Assembly: GCF_014201505.1 (NCBI RefSeq)
Contig: NZ_JACHEO010000004.1
Span: 1 to 64,000, forward strand
Direction: 5' to 3'
DNA: 64,000 nt
From: Desulfoprunum benzoelyticum
GTDB taxonomy: Bacteria; Desulfobacterota; Desulfobulbia; Desulfobulbales; Desulfocapsaceae
The notes beneath the pieces are model-generated. The model saw only the letters and a program-made list of their open reading frames with translations, was not told the DNA's origin and searched no databases. Below, in pieces: positions 34,548 to 43,404 of the stretch. The position numbers were made by a program, and so were the translations under genes. Numbering within the stretch: position 1 is the first letter of the stretch; each line of letters opens with the position of its first letter.

Positions 34548-34895
34548 TCAGAATGTAATGATTTCATACCCATCGCTGACAAAACGCTCCAGTGACGGAT
34601 GCCCTTTCATCTCACCGTCGATGGGGAGACCCTGCTCCTGGGCACTATTGAAGGCACCCATCTTCACCGAACAGGACTCACAGACGCAGGCCAGCAGACG
34701 CTTGTCGATCATCTCCTTGTAGAGACTGGCGAAAGGCGTCCCGGGACGGGCCAGTTCGGGAATGAGCCTGGTCGCCGCCCCTTCGATGACGACCTTGACA
34801 TCATACCCCTTGCCGTGAAAATCGAGGGCATACAGCATGACATGGGCGAAGCAGGTAAGTTCGCCATCATAGGCGATAAGGGTGATCTTTTTCAT
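34548..34895 (-). CDS. DsrE-like small protein
   Basis: This 115-residue protein has a DsrE/YchN-like Rossmann pattern (KKITLIAYDGELTCFAHVML, then GYDVKVVIEGAATRLIPEL). It has a Cys-rich turn, ACVCESCSVKMG, near residue 70, where sulfur-relay proteins of this fold often carry their active Cys. It may handle sulfane sulfur or bind metal, but nothing in the context proves it. It lies 33 nt upstream of the LUD gene on the same strand. Confidence 0.7.
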   Translation of the reverse strand: MKKITLIAYDGELTCFAHVMLYALDFHGKGYDVKVVIEGAATRLIPELARPGTPFASLYKEMIDKRLLACVCESCSVKMGAFNSAQEQGLPIDGEMKGHPSLERFVSDGYEIITF

Positions 34896-34926
34896 TTTTC
34901 CTCCATGTGATCAATATCTTTACTCA

Positions 34927-35466
34927 TCATAGGGCCAACCCGAAACCGGCACGGTGGTGAAAATCGGCCTTTGTGCCCCGGTGCCGAAGGGCCCAGTACG
35001 ACAACGCACCGTGACGGTGTTCAAGAACAGCAGTGATTCCAACCTCAAGGGCGACTTCCTCCCGGATGATCGGGGAGAGATCGATGGTCATCCCGACCCG
35101 GATCCCGTCGCCATCGGTATCGATCATCGAGGGCAGGCGGCTGATGGCCGTGACCTCGGCCATGCCGGTGCGGTACCGGTCGAAATGGTAGACATTCCAG
35201 TCGCCATTCGGGGCGAGGTTGACCTCCCAGTACTCCTCCGCCTCCTGTATCGCGATGAAGCACTCGAAACAGGTGTGCCGCCACAATTCGTGCCGACGGC
35301 GACAAGGTCCCCTCGCTTCGGGCACCGCAAGCCCGCCGAATCCCCCAGTGACCAGATAATCCAGGGAGAGGATGTTGTCCCGGCGCCGGGCCGTCCCCGT
35401 GATCGCCACACGGAGGCTGGCGGTGTCCGGGACTGGATCGAAGCGTTGCAGGGAAAAGATTTGCAT
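34927..35466 (-). CDS. DOMON-like domain protein
   Basis: This 179-residue protein matches the DOMON-like family of bacteria: RHELWRHTCFECFIA near residue 60, YWEVNLAPNGDWNVYHFDRYR near 85, and a C-terminal RHRGTKADFHHRAGF. The DOMON fold is a beta-sandwich often binding haem or sugar; this soluble variant has no identified ligand. There is no signal peptide. It is 31 nt upstream of the DsrE-like gene. Confidence 0.8.
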   Translation of the reverse strand: MQIFSLQRFDPVPDTASLRVAITGTARRRDNILSLDYLVTGGFGGLAVPEARGPCRRRHELWRHTCFECFIAIQEAEEYWEVNLAPNGDWNVYHFDRYRTGMAEVTAISRLPSMIDTDGDGIRVGMTIDLSPIIREEVALEVGITAVLEHRHGALSYWALRHRGTKADFHHRAGFGLAL

Positions 35467-35950
35467 CCTCAGGCCTCGCGCCCGGAATCCGCCTCAGCGA
35501 CCGGTCCGGACCACAGCGGCATCAAGCCGGTCACCACAATTGGATTGAAAGAAGGTCGAGCGGATCAGGGGATAGTTCTTCTGCGAATATTCGGCCATGG
35601 AATCTCCGGCGGCGGAGCGGTTCGGGGAGATAAACGCACAGGCGATCAATGGTCGGCCGACGCCCTCCTCCCTGGTATTTACCCAAAGAACGATCGTCTG
35701 ACAAGATCCCAACCAACCCTTGCGCTTCAAGGCAACGGCCTGATGCCGGGTTGGCGCCTTTGCACCGGCCACTCCTCATTGCTCCGGGGGAATGGCAGTC
35801 CGGCCGCACCCAGGTTCTTTCGCCTTGTCAACCAATACCGCTGTCACTATAATCATCCCCTGACAACACCTACAATTCCAACAGGCAGATTCGCCGGGCC
35901 AATCGGAGACGGTTCCAATACCATCAGGCGACAACAGCGACTGGAGGGGC
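35467..35950. other. 484-nt intergenic gap
   Basis: The region contains only weak short frames. One on the minus strand (35494-35598, 34 codons) has GGAG before an ATG, but lacks recognisable sequence and may be a chance ORF or a fragment. No promoter, RNA or repeat stands out to me. Confidence 0.4.
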
Positions 35951-36880
35951 ATGGGCACAGGCAACCGACAGCAGCAGGGGATGTTCGCCGTCCACCTCGG
36001 CCTGGCGACCAACGCCGTCCTGGCCGTGCTGAAGACCGGCATCGGCATCGTCGGCCACAGCCCGGCCCTGCTCGCCGACGGCATCAATTCGACCTCCGAT
36101 GTCGCCTACGGGGTGGTCGTCAGCATCTTCATGCGCCTCTCCGGCAAACCGGCCGACCGTGAACATCCCTATGGCCACGACCGGCTCGAATCGATCGCCG
36201 CGGTCGTGATCGGCGCCTTTGTCATCACCACCGCCATCTCGATCTTCTGGTCGGCAATCGACAACATCTACGAACTCCACCGCGGTCAGAGCGATTTCCT
36301 CGGCGCCTCCCGCCTGGCCCTGTGGATCGCCGGGGCGACCGTCATCGTCAAGATCGCCCTGGCCCTGTGGACCAAAAGGGTCGGCGACCAGACCCGGAAC
36401 ACCGCGGTCATCGCCCTCGCCGCCGACCACCGCAACGACATCTTTTCCGCCCTCGCCGCCACGATCGGCATCGTCTTCGGCCGGATGGGCTTTCTCTGGA
36501 TCGATCCCCTCGCCGGCGGCCTGGTCGCGCTGATCATTCTGAAAACCGGAATAGAGATCATCCGCCAGGCCAGCGCCGACCTGATGGACACCCTCCCCGG
36601 CAAGGACCTGAGCCGGCAGATCGCAGACCTTCTCCAGGATGTCCCGGGCATTGAATATATCGAGGACATCCATGGCCACCGCTTCGGCCCCTACCTGGTG
36701 ATCAACATCACCGTCGGCGTCGCCCCCGATATCACAGTGGCCGAGGGCGACCGGATCGCCTGCCGGATCGAAATGATCCTTCTCCACCAGATCGACTTCA
36801 TGCGCCGGGTCTTCGTTCACTATCACCCGGCGGCACCGCGACCGCCTCTGGGAACCACGGCGATCGGAACCGCACCTTGA
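35951..36880 (+). CDS. Cation diffusion facilitator family transporter
   Basis: This 309-residue CDF protein has six expected transmembrane helices and then a cytoplasmic domain. Metal-site residues are seen in helix 2 (LLADGINSTSDVAYG) and helix 5 (AADHRNDIFSALAA), giving the D/HxxxD pair, with DREHPYGHDRLESIA in the first loop. It would export Zn2+, Fe2+ or Mn2+ in exchange for protons; the metal cannot be told from sequence. It stands alone, ending ahead of a tRNA gene on the other strand. Confidence 0.9.
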   Translation: MGTGNRQQQGMFAVHLGLATNAVLAVLKTGIGIVGHSPALLADGINSTSDVAYGVVVSIFMRLSGKPADREHPYGHDRLESIAAVVIGAFVITTAISIFWSAIDNIYELHRGQSDFLGASRLALWIAGATVIVKIALALWTKRVGDQTRNTAVIALAADHRNDIFSALAATIGIVFGRMGFLWIDPLAGGLVALIILKTGIEIIRQASADLMDTLPGKDLSRQIADLLQDVPGIEYIEDIHGHRFGPYLVINITVGVAPDITVAEGDRIACRIEMILLHQIDFMRRVFVHYHPAAPRPPLGTTAIGTAP

Positions 36881-36989
36881 AGCCATGCCGCCTCATATTC
36901 CGTTCGGTCATTGGCAGGCAACGGCCGGGAACTGCTGAAAGAGGACCGGCCTGCGGCATCCTGACCGTTGCTCCAAGGACACCTCATAC

Positions 36990-37030
36990 AAAAAAAGCCC
37001 TGGTACATATGATTCAATATGTACCAGGGC
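36990..37030 (-). terminator. Strong Rho-independent terminator of tRNA-Pro
   Basis: A perfect 14-bp stem (36997-37010 with 37017-37030) and 6-nt loop is followed on the minus strand by seven T residues (36990-36996). It starts 14 nt after the tRNA 3' end. On the plus strand it may also serve to end the CDF transcript. Confidence 0.92.
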
Positions 37031-37043
37031 TTGCATATCTGAC

Positions 37044-37120
37044 TGGTCGGGATGAGAGGATTTGAACCTCCGACTCCAGCGTCCCGAACGCTGTGCTCTA
37101 CCAGACTGAGCCACATCCCG
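37044..37120 (-). tRNA. tRNA-Pro(CGG), CCA encoded
   Basis: A 77-nt cloverleaf is present: acceptor stem CGGGATG/CATCCCG, D-arm with GGTAGAGC, anticodon stem CAGCG/CGCTG with loop TTCGGGA giving anticodon CGG, and T-loop GGTTCAAATCC. The discriminator A and the CCA end are encoded (37047-37044). It reads CCG codons for proline. Confidence 0.96.
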
Positions 37121-37356
37121 ACCCTTGCCGTTTTCCCGTGCGCACATCCCCGGGACAACGGATGAGCCATTAATATATGCTCAGACCGGCAAAGTCAAGA
37201 GCAAAAGCCCGTCTGTCAAAACTCCTCCCCCGCCACCCCGCAACCCGCTCCCCGACCTCCATCATGCCGGCAAACCCGGTCAGGTCACCAGCCTGCGCAG
37301 TGCCAGAAACCGGCTCACGGTCTGCACGGACCCTCTTTCATCCGGTTTTCTACCGA

Positions 37357-38937
37357 TCAGTTGATGCTGATGCTCTGACCATGACAGGGAACGGTAACGT
37401 CGAACCCCTGTTCACGGAGATAGGTGGCGAAGGCCAGCGACTGCTCCTCCTCGCCGTGGACCAGGGCGATCTTCTTGATGCGCAGATTCGAATCTCTGAC
37501 CAGCCGGGTCATTTCATCGCGGTCGCCATGGGCACTGAAGCCGCCGACGGTCTGGACTCTGGCCCGCAGCGGGTACTCCTTGTTGTAAAAGGTGAGGATC
37601 GGCGCCGGCCCCTTGCGGCCTCCCTGCTCATAGGCCTGCCCCAGTTCCTGGATCCGCCGCCCCAGGGTGTTCTGCCCCATGTAGCCGACAATCAGCACCG
37701 TATTGCGTTCATCGTGGATCTTGTGCCGCAGGTGATGGAGGATGCGCCCACCCTCGCACATTCCCGAACCGGAGAGGACGATATGCGGCCGCTCATCGCG
37801 GTTGAGCGCCATCGAATCCTCCACCGTATGGATGAATTTGAGATCCTCGAAACTGAAGGGGTTGCGGCCGTTCTGCAGGAAGGTCCGGTGGGTGTCGCTA
37901 TCGTAGGTCTCCGGGTGTTCGCCGAAGACGTGGGTGATGTCGGTGGCCAGCGGACTGTCGATATAGACCGGGATCTTGGGCAGTTGCCCTTCCATGTAGA
38001 GCTCATGGAGAAAATAGATCAGTTCCTGGGTCCGGCCGAAGGCAAAGGCCGGTACCAGGACCGAACCGCCCCGCGCATACGTCTCCTGAACGATGCGACG
38101 GAGCGCTGGCTTCATATCGACAACCGGATCGTGGAGGCGATCGCCGTAGGTGCTCTCCATGATCAGCAGATCGATATCGCGGTGCTCCTCGGCAAACTGC
38201 AGCGTCGGGTCCTCGATGATCGGTTTGCCGAATCGGCCGAGATCGCCGGAGAACATGAGGGTGCGCCGCTGGGCGCCGGTCCCGCGCTGGAGGACGACGA
38301 TGGCCGAACCGAGGATGTGCCCGGCATCATAGAGCGTGCAGGTCAGGTCCCGGCCGACGACGACAGGATGACGATACGGCACACCCTCGAAATACTCCAG
38401 GACCTCCTCGGCGGCCTGAATCGAGTAGAGCGGTTCGATGATCTCGAGATGGTTGGTGCGCAGGATTTTTTCGATCAGCGGGACGTTGAGGTACTGGTTC
38501 TCCGTCTTCAGGGTCAGGCCGATCTCATGCATCTCGGCCTTTGACAGCCTGGCCTCGACATTGCCCGCCCTGACTTTGGCGAGGAAGTTGCGGGCGGTCT
38601 TGTAGTTGAGGTAGGCGGCATCGCCTTCCTGTATCTTGGCCGAATCCCGCAACAGGTAGGCGCAGGCATCGGCCGTGGCCCTGGTGCAGAAGACCCGGCC
38701 CTTGAACCCCCTGCCGGTCAGCATCGGCAGGCGTCCCGAGTGATCGATATGGGCGTGGGACAGCACGACATTGGTGATCGCCTGGGGATCGACCTCGAGA
38801 ACCCGGTTTTTTTCATCGCTTTCTTTCCTTCTGCCCTGGAACATACCGCAGTCGAGCAGAATCTTGTCATTGTCGGTGGTCAGGGTATGAAAAGAACCGG
38901 TAACCTCCCGTGTCGCTCCATGAAATGTGACGTGCAT
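37357..38937 (-). CDS. Beta-CASP metallo-beta-lactamase-fold RNA nuclease-like protein
   Basis: This 526-residue protein has the MBL motif HAHIDHSG near residue 60, then SGDLGRFGKPI and the beta-CASP/RMMBL features (ESTYGDR, VLVPAFAFGRTQEL, SGSGMCEGGRILHH, GGFSAHGDRDEM). It belongs to the CPSF73/Ysh1-like group found in bacteria and archaea, expected to bind two Zn2+ and cut RNA as endo- or exonuclease. AGAGGAG precedes the ATG. It is transcribed alone. Confidence 0.9.
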   Translation of the reverse strand: MHVTFHGATREVTGSFHTLTTDNDKILLDCGMFQGRRKESDEKNRVLEVDPQAITNVVLSHAHIDHSGRLPMLTGRGFKGRVFCTRATADACAYLLRDSAKIQEGDAAYLNYKTARNFLAKVRAGNVEARLSKAEMHEIGLTLKTENQYLNVPLIEKILRTNHLEIIEPLYSIQAAEEVLEYFEGVPYRHPVVVGRDLTCTLYDAGHILGSAIVVLQRGTGAQRRTLMFSGDLGRFGKPIIEDPTLQFAEEHRDIDLLIMESTYGDRLHDPVVDMKPALRRIVQETYARGGSVLVPAFAFGRTQELIYFLHELYMEGQLPKIPVYIDSPLATDITHVFGEHPETYDSDTHRTFLQNGRNPFSFEDLKFIHTVEDSMALNRDERPHIVLSGSGMCEGGRILHHLRHKIHDERNTVLIVGYMGQNTLGRRIQELGQAYEQGGRKGPAPILTFYNKEYPLRARVQTVGGFSAHGDRDEMTRLVRDSNLRIKKIALVHGEEEQSLAFATYLREQGFDVTVPCHGQSISIN

Positions 38938-39361
38938 GTTGCTCCTCTTCGTTCAGTCTTCGTTTTTTGGTGGGGATGCAGGGCCATTGGTCTTCTTCCC
39001 TGCATGGTATCAATCCGCAGCCAGCCTCGGTTGGTTGATTTAGACCGAAACCGGCAGTCCCCGGTGGGAAGGAACGCAACTGCCGCAGCGATTCCGGTTC
39101 ATCGAACAGCATCAACGACATATGAAAAGCCCACCTGCATGCGGGCCGGCGGCAGTTACATCGGTATAGCGACAGCCCTTCCGATCGGATATCGCCGCCT
39201 CATTCTTCGACAACTATACCATAACCCATTCGATCTACAATACAATTCATCATAACGGCGGAGTCCGCGACCAGTGGGAAGGTGCCACTTCGTCAGACCT
39301 GTGACATAATAGTCCAATTGCAAATCACTTGCTCCCAACACCAGCAGCGGAGGCTCAGGAC
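38938..39361. other. 424-nt gap before the decayed RMD1 gene
   Basis: I find no supported gene, RNA or repeat here. The short frames on both strands lack ribosome sites and recognisable sequence. Confidence 0.4.
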
Positions 39362-39803
39362 ATGGCGGACTTTCCCTTGCATGGGCGCAACCAGTTCACC
39401 GGCAGGGCGCTGTATCTCGGCAATCGCCTTGATCTCCAGTCGTTCCGCGCCCCCGTCGTCTCACCACTTCGCCGCTCGCCATCAGAGCCGCAGCCTGCTC
39501 AGTCATATCGGCGATGTCCTGATGATTCAGGTACGAATGGTCGAAAGGGTCGAAATCAGCGAAAAGCCGGATCTCCTCTGGGGCCTGCCCCAGTAGGAGC
39601 GGCTGTATGCCGACCTTGAGGACAACTACGAACTGCGGGAAAGATAACGGGCGATCGAACGCAAGCTTGAACTGGTGTCGCGCACCGCCGAAACCCTCTT
39701 CGGCCTCCTGCAGAACAAGCGCTCGCTGCGGGTCGAGTGGTATATCTTGCTCCTGATCGTCATCGAGATCCTGCTCACGCTGTATGAGATGTGGCTGGCC
39801 TGA
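39362..39803 (+). pseudogene. Decayed RMD1/YagE-family (DUF155) gene
   Basis: The N-terminus (FTGRALYLGNRLDLQSF) and, in another frame, the C-terminal half (LLSHIGDVLMIQVRMVERVEI, EKPDLLWGLPQ, then LEDNYELRER, RAIERKLELVSRTAETLFGLLQ and a final membrane segment ending LLTLYEMWL) clearly match the RMD1/DUF155 family, normally 260-300 residues. The gene is broken: the middle ~100 residues are deleted with a frame change near 39470. A TAG stands at 39594-39596 and a TAA at 39645-39647, each inside otherwise conserved sequence. It is a recent-looking pseudogene because the remaining codons are well preserved. Confidence 0.85.
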
Positions 39804-39806
39804 GGT

Positions 39807-40637
39807 TCAGTCGATCACGGCGTCGACGCAGATCCGGTACAGCCGCGGGGTGCAGTGGCCGCAGACAGTCACTGTTGCCGACACCAGGGACCTGCCCCGT
39901 TGCCGGCAGATTTCCTCGACCTTTTCGATCGATGCGGCGAAACCGCCCTTCTCCTGCATATCGTAGAAGTGCAGCCGTCCCTGGCACTGCAGGGAGTCAA
40001 GAGCGGAATGAAGAAAGGCCTCGGCCGATTTCGGCAGGGGCATGACGACCCGGTCGAAGGTCATGTTCAATTGCGGCGCGACCGCCCTGACATCGCCCTC
40101 GTACAACCGGACATTGGTGATCTTCCGGTTGTACAGAAGATTCTTCACGGCGTAGGCATGGGCGATCGGGCTTTTCTCTATACCAATAACCCGGCACTGC
40201 GGCTGGATTCGGCCGATGACCAGCGGGTACGGGCCTATTCCGGAAAAAAACACCAGGACTCGCTCACCCGGTTGTACCAGCGCGGCGATGCGCTGGCGCT
40301 CATTGCCGCTGCGGACGGAATAATAGACGGCCTCCGGATTGACCAGCAGACGCACCCCGTTTTCCCGGTGAAGCGTTTCCTTGCGATCTTCTCCGCCGAT
40401 GATCTCCAACGGCAGGGTTCGAAATTCACCGTCATAGACCCCAGCCCGCCGGGCGACGACCTTGATGTGGCGATGCAGATTGAGGATGGCCCCGGCAATG
40501 AGTCCCTTTTTGCCAAGCAACCCATCCGGGATGACGATGATGGCGATATCGCCGACAACATCATACGACTGAACGAGTATCGCCAACTCCTCCGGCGCCA
40601 GATGGCCCCTGAGAATTTTTTTCAGTTCCCCGCCCAT
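39807..40637 (-). CDS. Trm5/TYW2-like SAM-dependent methyltransferase
   Basis: This 276-residue protein has the Trm5/TYW2 Met-10 layout: an N-terminal region (DVVGDIAIIVIPDGL; VVARRAGVYDGEFRTLPLEII), then the methyltransferase core with RLLVNPEAVYYSVRSGNERQRIA, VLVFFSGIGPYPLVIG (motif I), GIEKSPIAHAYAVKNL and DRVVMPLPKSAEAFL (the NPPY-like motif in Trm5). Archaeal and eukaryotic relatives methylate G37 of tRNA. Bacteria usually use TrmD, so an additional or altered target is likely. I chose ATG 40637. Confidence 0.8.
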   Translation of the reverse strand: MGGELKKILRGHLAPEELAILVQSYDVVGDIAIIVIPDGLLGKKGLIAGAILNLHRHIKVVARRAGVYDGEFRTLPLEIIGGEDRKETLHRENGVRLLVNPEAVYYSVRSGNERQRIAALVQPGERVLVFFSGIGPYPLVIGRIQPQCRVIGIEKSPIAHAYAVKNLLYNRKITNVRLYEGDVRAVAPQLNMTFDRVVMPLPKSAEAFLHSALDSLQCQGRLHFYDMQEKGGFAASIEKVEEICRQRGRSLVSATVTVCGHCTPRLYRICVDAVID

Positions 40638-40704
40638 ATTGAAAGCATTTCCGCAAAACCCGGAAGTGCGGCACCCTCTCCTGCGAACGCGGAGAATCGC
40701 CGAC

Positions 40705-40752
40705 AAAAAAAAGGCGTCATGGAAGGAGACCGATCGCCAATTCCATGACGCC
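40705..40752 (-). terminator. Rho-independent terminator of the cold-shock gene
   Basis: A perfect 12-bp stem (40713-40724 with 40741-40752), 16-nt loop and eight T residues on the minus strand (40705-40712) lie 54 nt after the csp stop codon. Confidence 0.92.
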
Positions 40753-40805
40753 TGATCGGAGATGAATTCCGCTCCAGCTCCGGCAGCAGAGAAGCCTGGA
40801 GAAGA

Positions 40806-41015
40806 CTATTTCCCTTTGATCTTTACGACATTGTCAGCGGCAGGGCCCTTTGGTCCCTGGACGATATCGAAACTGACACGAGCGCCTTCCTCGAGCGATT
40901 TGAACCCTTCAGATTTGATCGCAGAGTAATGAACGAAGATATCCTTTCCCCCATCTTGCTCGATAAAACCAAACCCCTTCGCATCATTAAACCACTTCAC
41001 TGTACCTTCAGCCAT
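40806..41015 (-). CDS. CspA-family cold-shock protein
   Basis: This 69-residue OB-fold single-strand nucleic-acid-binding protein has RNP1 (KGFGFIE) and RNP2 (IFVHYS) and the usual end, [15 protein letters not shown]. It acts as an RNA chaperone or translation enhancer. AAGGAG lies before the ATG, and a strong terminator follows, giving a monocistronic unit. Confidence 0.96.
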   Translation of the reverse strand: MAEGTVKWFNDAKGFGFIEQDGGKDIFVHYSAIKSEGFKSLEEGARVSFDIVQGPKGPAADNVVKIKGK

Positions 41016-41345
41016 CTTCTAACTCCTTTGTGCATTGTTCTATAAACGGTTTTTGAGATACCATCCCGGTTATCCCAGCACAATTTTACCTATCCGTAAA
41101 AAATTTTCAAAGAAAAAGAAAAGATACATGAATATTTCCCTCCTCCCATCCACCCATGACACAATCGCACAACTCGCCTTGCCTCTCCATCCATACACAA
41201 CCGCTAACTGTCCATTTTAATGACTTTTGATCGGACGAAGCTGTCGGCCACAGGGCGATGCGGCATCGCTCTGCCCCGCCTTGACATTCCCTCCTTTCAA
41301 TAGTAGCGTAAACACTATACGCAGCCCCCTTTTCCCTGGATCTTG
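41016..41345. other. 330-nt gap between csp and the PAP2 gene
   Basis: It holds the leader of the cold-shock gene on the minus strand and, rightward, a perfect TTGACA (41281-41286) with a weak -10 (TAGCGT, 41304-41309) 17 nt on, about 40 nt before the PAP2 start. A small inverted repeat GCGTA/TACGC (41306-41322) overlaps that -10. No gene is supported. Confidence 0.45.
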
Positions 41346-41852
41346 ATGGACTCCTTCTTCACCGCCGTAACCTGGCTCGGCTCACTGTACGTCCTCCTGC
41401 CGTCAACGGCCCTGCTCACGCTGCTACTGCTTATGGCGGGAAGGTCAAGCGATGCTGCGCTGCTCGGTATCAGCCTGCCGGTCACTACCATTGCCGTCCA
41501 TCTCATCAAACTCGCCGTCCGCCGCCCTCGCCCGGAGGCCCCGGGTCTGCCGATATCGATGCCTCCCGACTGGTCGTTCCCAAGCGCTCACACGGCCCAG
41601 GCGACGGCGTTCTTTATGGTCCTCGCCTTGATCGCGATCCGCCGACTGCCGCCGCGCCTGTCCCTGCCGACGGCTCTGTGCGGCATGCTGATCGTGGCCG
41701 GGGTCGGCTATTCGCGCATCTACCTCCAGGTCCACTACCCCACGGATGTCATCGGCGGATTGGTCGTGGCGATCATCATCGTCATGCTGGTGCAGAAATC
41801 TCTCCTGCATCTCCCATTGCACACACGGAACAAGGACCCAAGACAGGGCTAA
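41346..41852 (+). CDS. PAP2-family membrane phosphatase
   Basis: This 168-residue phosphatase has the three PAP2 motifs: KLAVRRPRP (~57-65), the PSAH core in SFPSAHT (~78-84, catalytic His) and SRIYLQVHYPTDVIGG (~121-136), with about five membrane helices. It would dephosphorylate lipid phosphates such as phosphatidic acid, phosphatidylglycerophosphate or undecaprenyl diphosphate. It is followed 29 nt later by diacylglycerol kinase, the opposite activity on diacylglycerol. Start ATG 41346; a TTG one codon earlier is possible. Confidence 0.9.
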   Translation: MDSFFTAVTWLGSLYVLLPSTALLTLLLLMAGRSSDAALLGISLPVTTIAVHLIKLAVRRPRPEAPGLPISMPPDWSFPSAHTAQATAFFMVLALIAIRRLPPRLSLPTALCGMLIVAGVGYSRIYLQVHYPTDVIGGLVVAIIIVMLVQKSLLHLPLHTRNKDPRQG

Positions 41853-41881
41853 CCGACAAACCTCCTCCTCGACCTGCAACC

Positions 41882-42271
41882 ATGCGCAACAAGTTCCTCG
41901 GCACCGGCGAAAAAGGGTATCACCCGATACGCAAGATCATGGTCTGCATCTCCGGCCTGCGATATGCCATCCGCTATGATTTCAGTGTTTCTTATAAGGT
42001 ATTGCTATCGATCAGCACCCTCGTTGCCTGCTTCCTGCTCCGGCAATGGATCGATTTCCTGCTGATCATGGCAGCAACCGCACTGATGCTGATCGCCGAG
42101 ATGTTCAACAGCGCCATCGAGGCCCTGTGCGACTTCATCGAAACCCACGAGAACCACAAAATCAAGGTTATCAAGGATATATCGGCTGCCGCGGCCGGCA
42201 TCAGCATCCTCCTCTGGGGAACTATTCTCATCGTCGAACTGTCGCGGCTCTGGGCGGTTCTCTGCGCATAA
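41882..42271 (+). CDS. dgkA: Diacylglycerol kinase
   Basis: This 129-residue, three-helix membrane kinase contains the conserved AEMFNSAIEALCDF segment with the catalytic Glu and the E/N metal-ligand residues, preceded by LLIMAATALMLI. DgkA phosphorylates diacylglycerol to phosphatidic acid, or undecaprenol in Gram-positive relatives. The N-terminal ~25 residues include a cytoplasmic amphipathic helix. It is co-transcribed with the PAP2 gene. Confidence 0.92.
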   Translation: MRNKFLGTGEKGYHPIRKIMVCISGLRYAIRYDFSVSYKVLLSISTLVACFLLRQWIDFLLIMAATALMLIAEMFNSAIEALCDFIETHENHKIKVIKDISAAAAGISILLWGTILIVELSRLWAVLCA

Positions 42272-42482
42272 AATGCACAAGGCGCACAACGATTGCTTAT
42301 CCGGCAACATATCGTATTTCATCAGAATATATGACCGTCAAAGATTCCGCCTGGTCTTTCCTCCGCGCCATAATCTGTAGTTGATTTAAATTCGAACATA
42401 TGCTTACCTGCGGAATTGAAAACTGGATTCGAAGCAGTCGATACACGCGACACATACCATGTACTCTTTCACGGAGGAAAAA

Positions 42483-43319
42483 ATGTTCAAAATCGTGAGA
42501 CGCCAGGAGATGACCGGTGGAACAGTAATACTCAACGAAATTGAGGCCCCGCTTATCGCCAAAAAAGCTCGTCCGGGACAGTTCGTCATCCTGAAGGCCA
42601 ACGAGAACGGGGAACGGATTCCCCTGACGATGGCCGACTCCGATCCGGAGAAGGGTACGATCACCATCATTTACATGGTGGTCGGCAAATCGACCGCCCT
42701 CTTCCGCGATCTGCAGGTCGGCGACAGCTACCAGGACGTCATCGGCCCCCTGGGCAAGGCGACCCATCTGGAAAAGGTCGGCAAGGTCATCTGCGTCGGC
42801 GGCGGTACCGGCGTCGCCGTGCTCCATCCGATCACCCGCGGACTCAAGGAGATCGGCAACGATGTCACCTGCATCATCGGGGCCCGAACCAAGGACCTGC
42901 TGATCCTCGAGGATGAAATGAAGAAGGCGTCCCACGACCTGCGGGTCTGCACCGATGACGGCACCTACGGCCATCACGGCTTCGTCACCCAGGTCATGCA
43001 GGAAGTGCTCGACGCCGGCGACGTCAAACTGGTGGTGGCGATCGGCCCGGTGCCGATGATGAAGGCGGTGAGCAAGATCACGAAGGACTACAACGTCCCG
43101 ACGATGGTCAGCCTCAACCCGATCATGGTCGACGGCACCGGAATGTGCGGCGGCTGCCGGGTGACCATTGGCGGCGAGACCAAATTCGCCTGCGTCGATG
43201 GCCCGGAATTCGACGGACACCAGGTCGATTTCGACGAGCTGATGATGCGCCTTCAGGCCTATCAGGAAGATGAGCGGGATAGCCACCAGCATTATTGCAC
43301 GATTCGCGACGCCAAATAG
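42483..43319 (+). CDS. nfnA: NfnA-type NAD/FAD subunit of the ferredoxin:NADP transhydrogenase
   Basis: This 278-residue ferredoxin-NADP reductase-like protein has an N-terminal FAD barrel (RPGQFVILKANENGERIPLT), an NAD-binding domain (VICVGGGTGVAVLHPI) and a C-terminal 2Fe-2S cluster motif, GTGMCGGCRVTIGGETKFACVDGP. With NfnB it forms the electron-bifurcating NADH/ferredoxin-dependent NADP+ reductase, also annotated as sulfide dehydrogenase/GltB-like. GGAGGA precedes ATG 42483. After the TAG at 43317-43319 the same frame stays open for 15 more codons to TAG 43365-43367. Confidence 0.92.
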   Translation: MFKIVRRQEMTGGTVILNEIEAPLIAKKARPGQFVILKANENGERIPLTMADSDPEKGTITIIYMVVGKSTALFRDLQVGDSYQDVIGPLGKATHLEKVGKVICVGGGTGVAVLHPITRGLKEIGNDVTCIIGARTKDLLILEDEMKKASHDLRVCTDDGTYGHHGFVTQVMQEVLDAGDVKLVVAIGPVPMMKAVSKITKDYNVPTMVSLNPIMVDGTGMCGGCRVTIGGETKFACVDGPEFDGHQVDFDELMMRLQAYQEDERDSHQHYCTIRDAK

Positions 43320-43404
43320 GACCTGTTTGCCCGCAAGGTCATGATCAACAACGCATACCACGACTAGAATTCTCGCCGAGGCGAGTCTATCCATGGAGGA
43401 TAAA

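Noticed and set aside
39594-39596. TAG in the RMD1-like gene as a pyrrolysine codon
   Set aside because: A TAA also interrupts the gene downstream and the middle is deleted, so it is a pseudogene.
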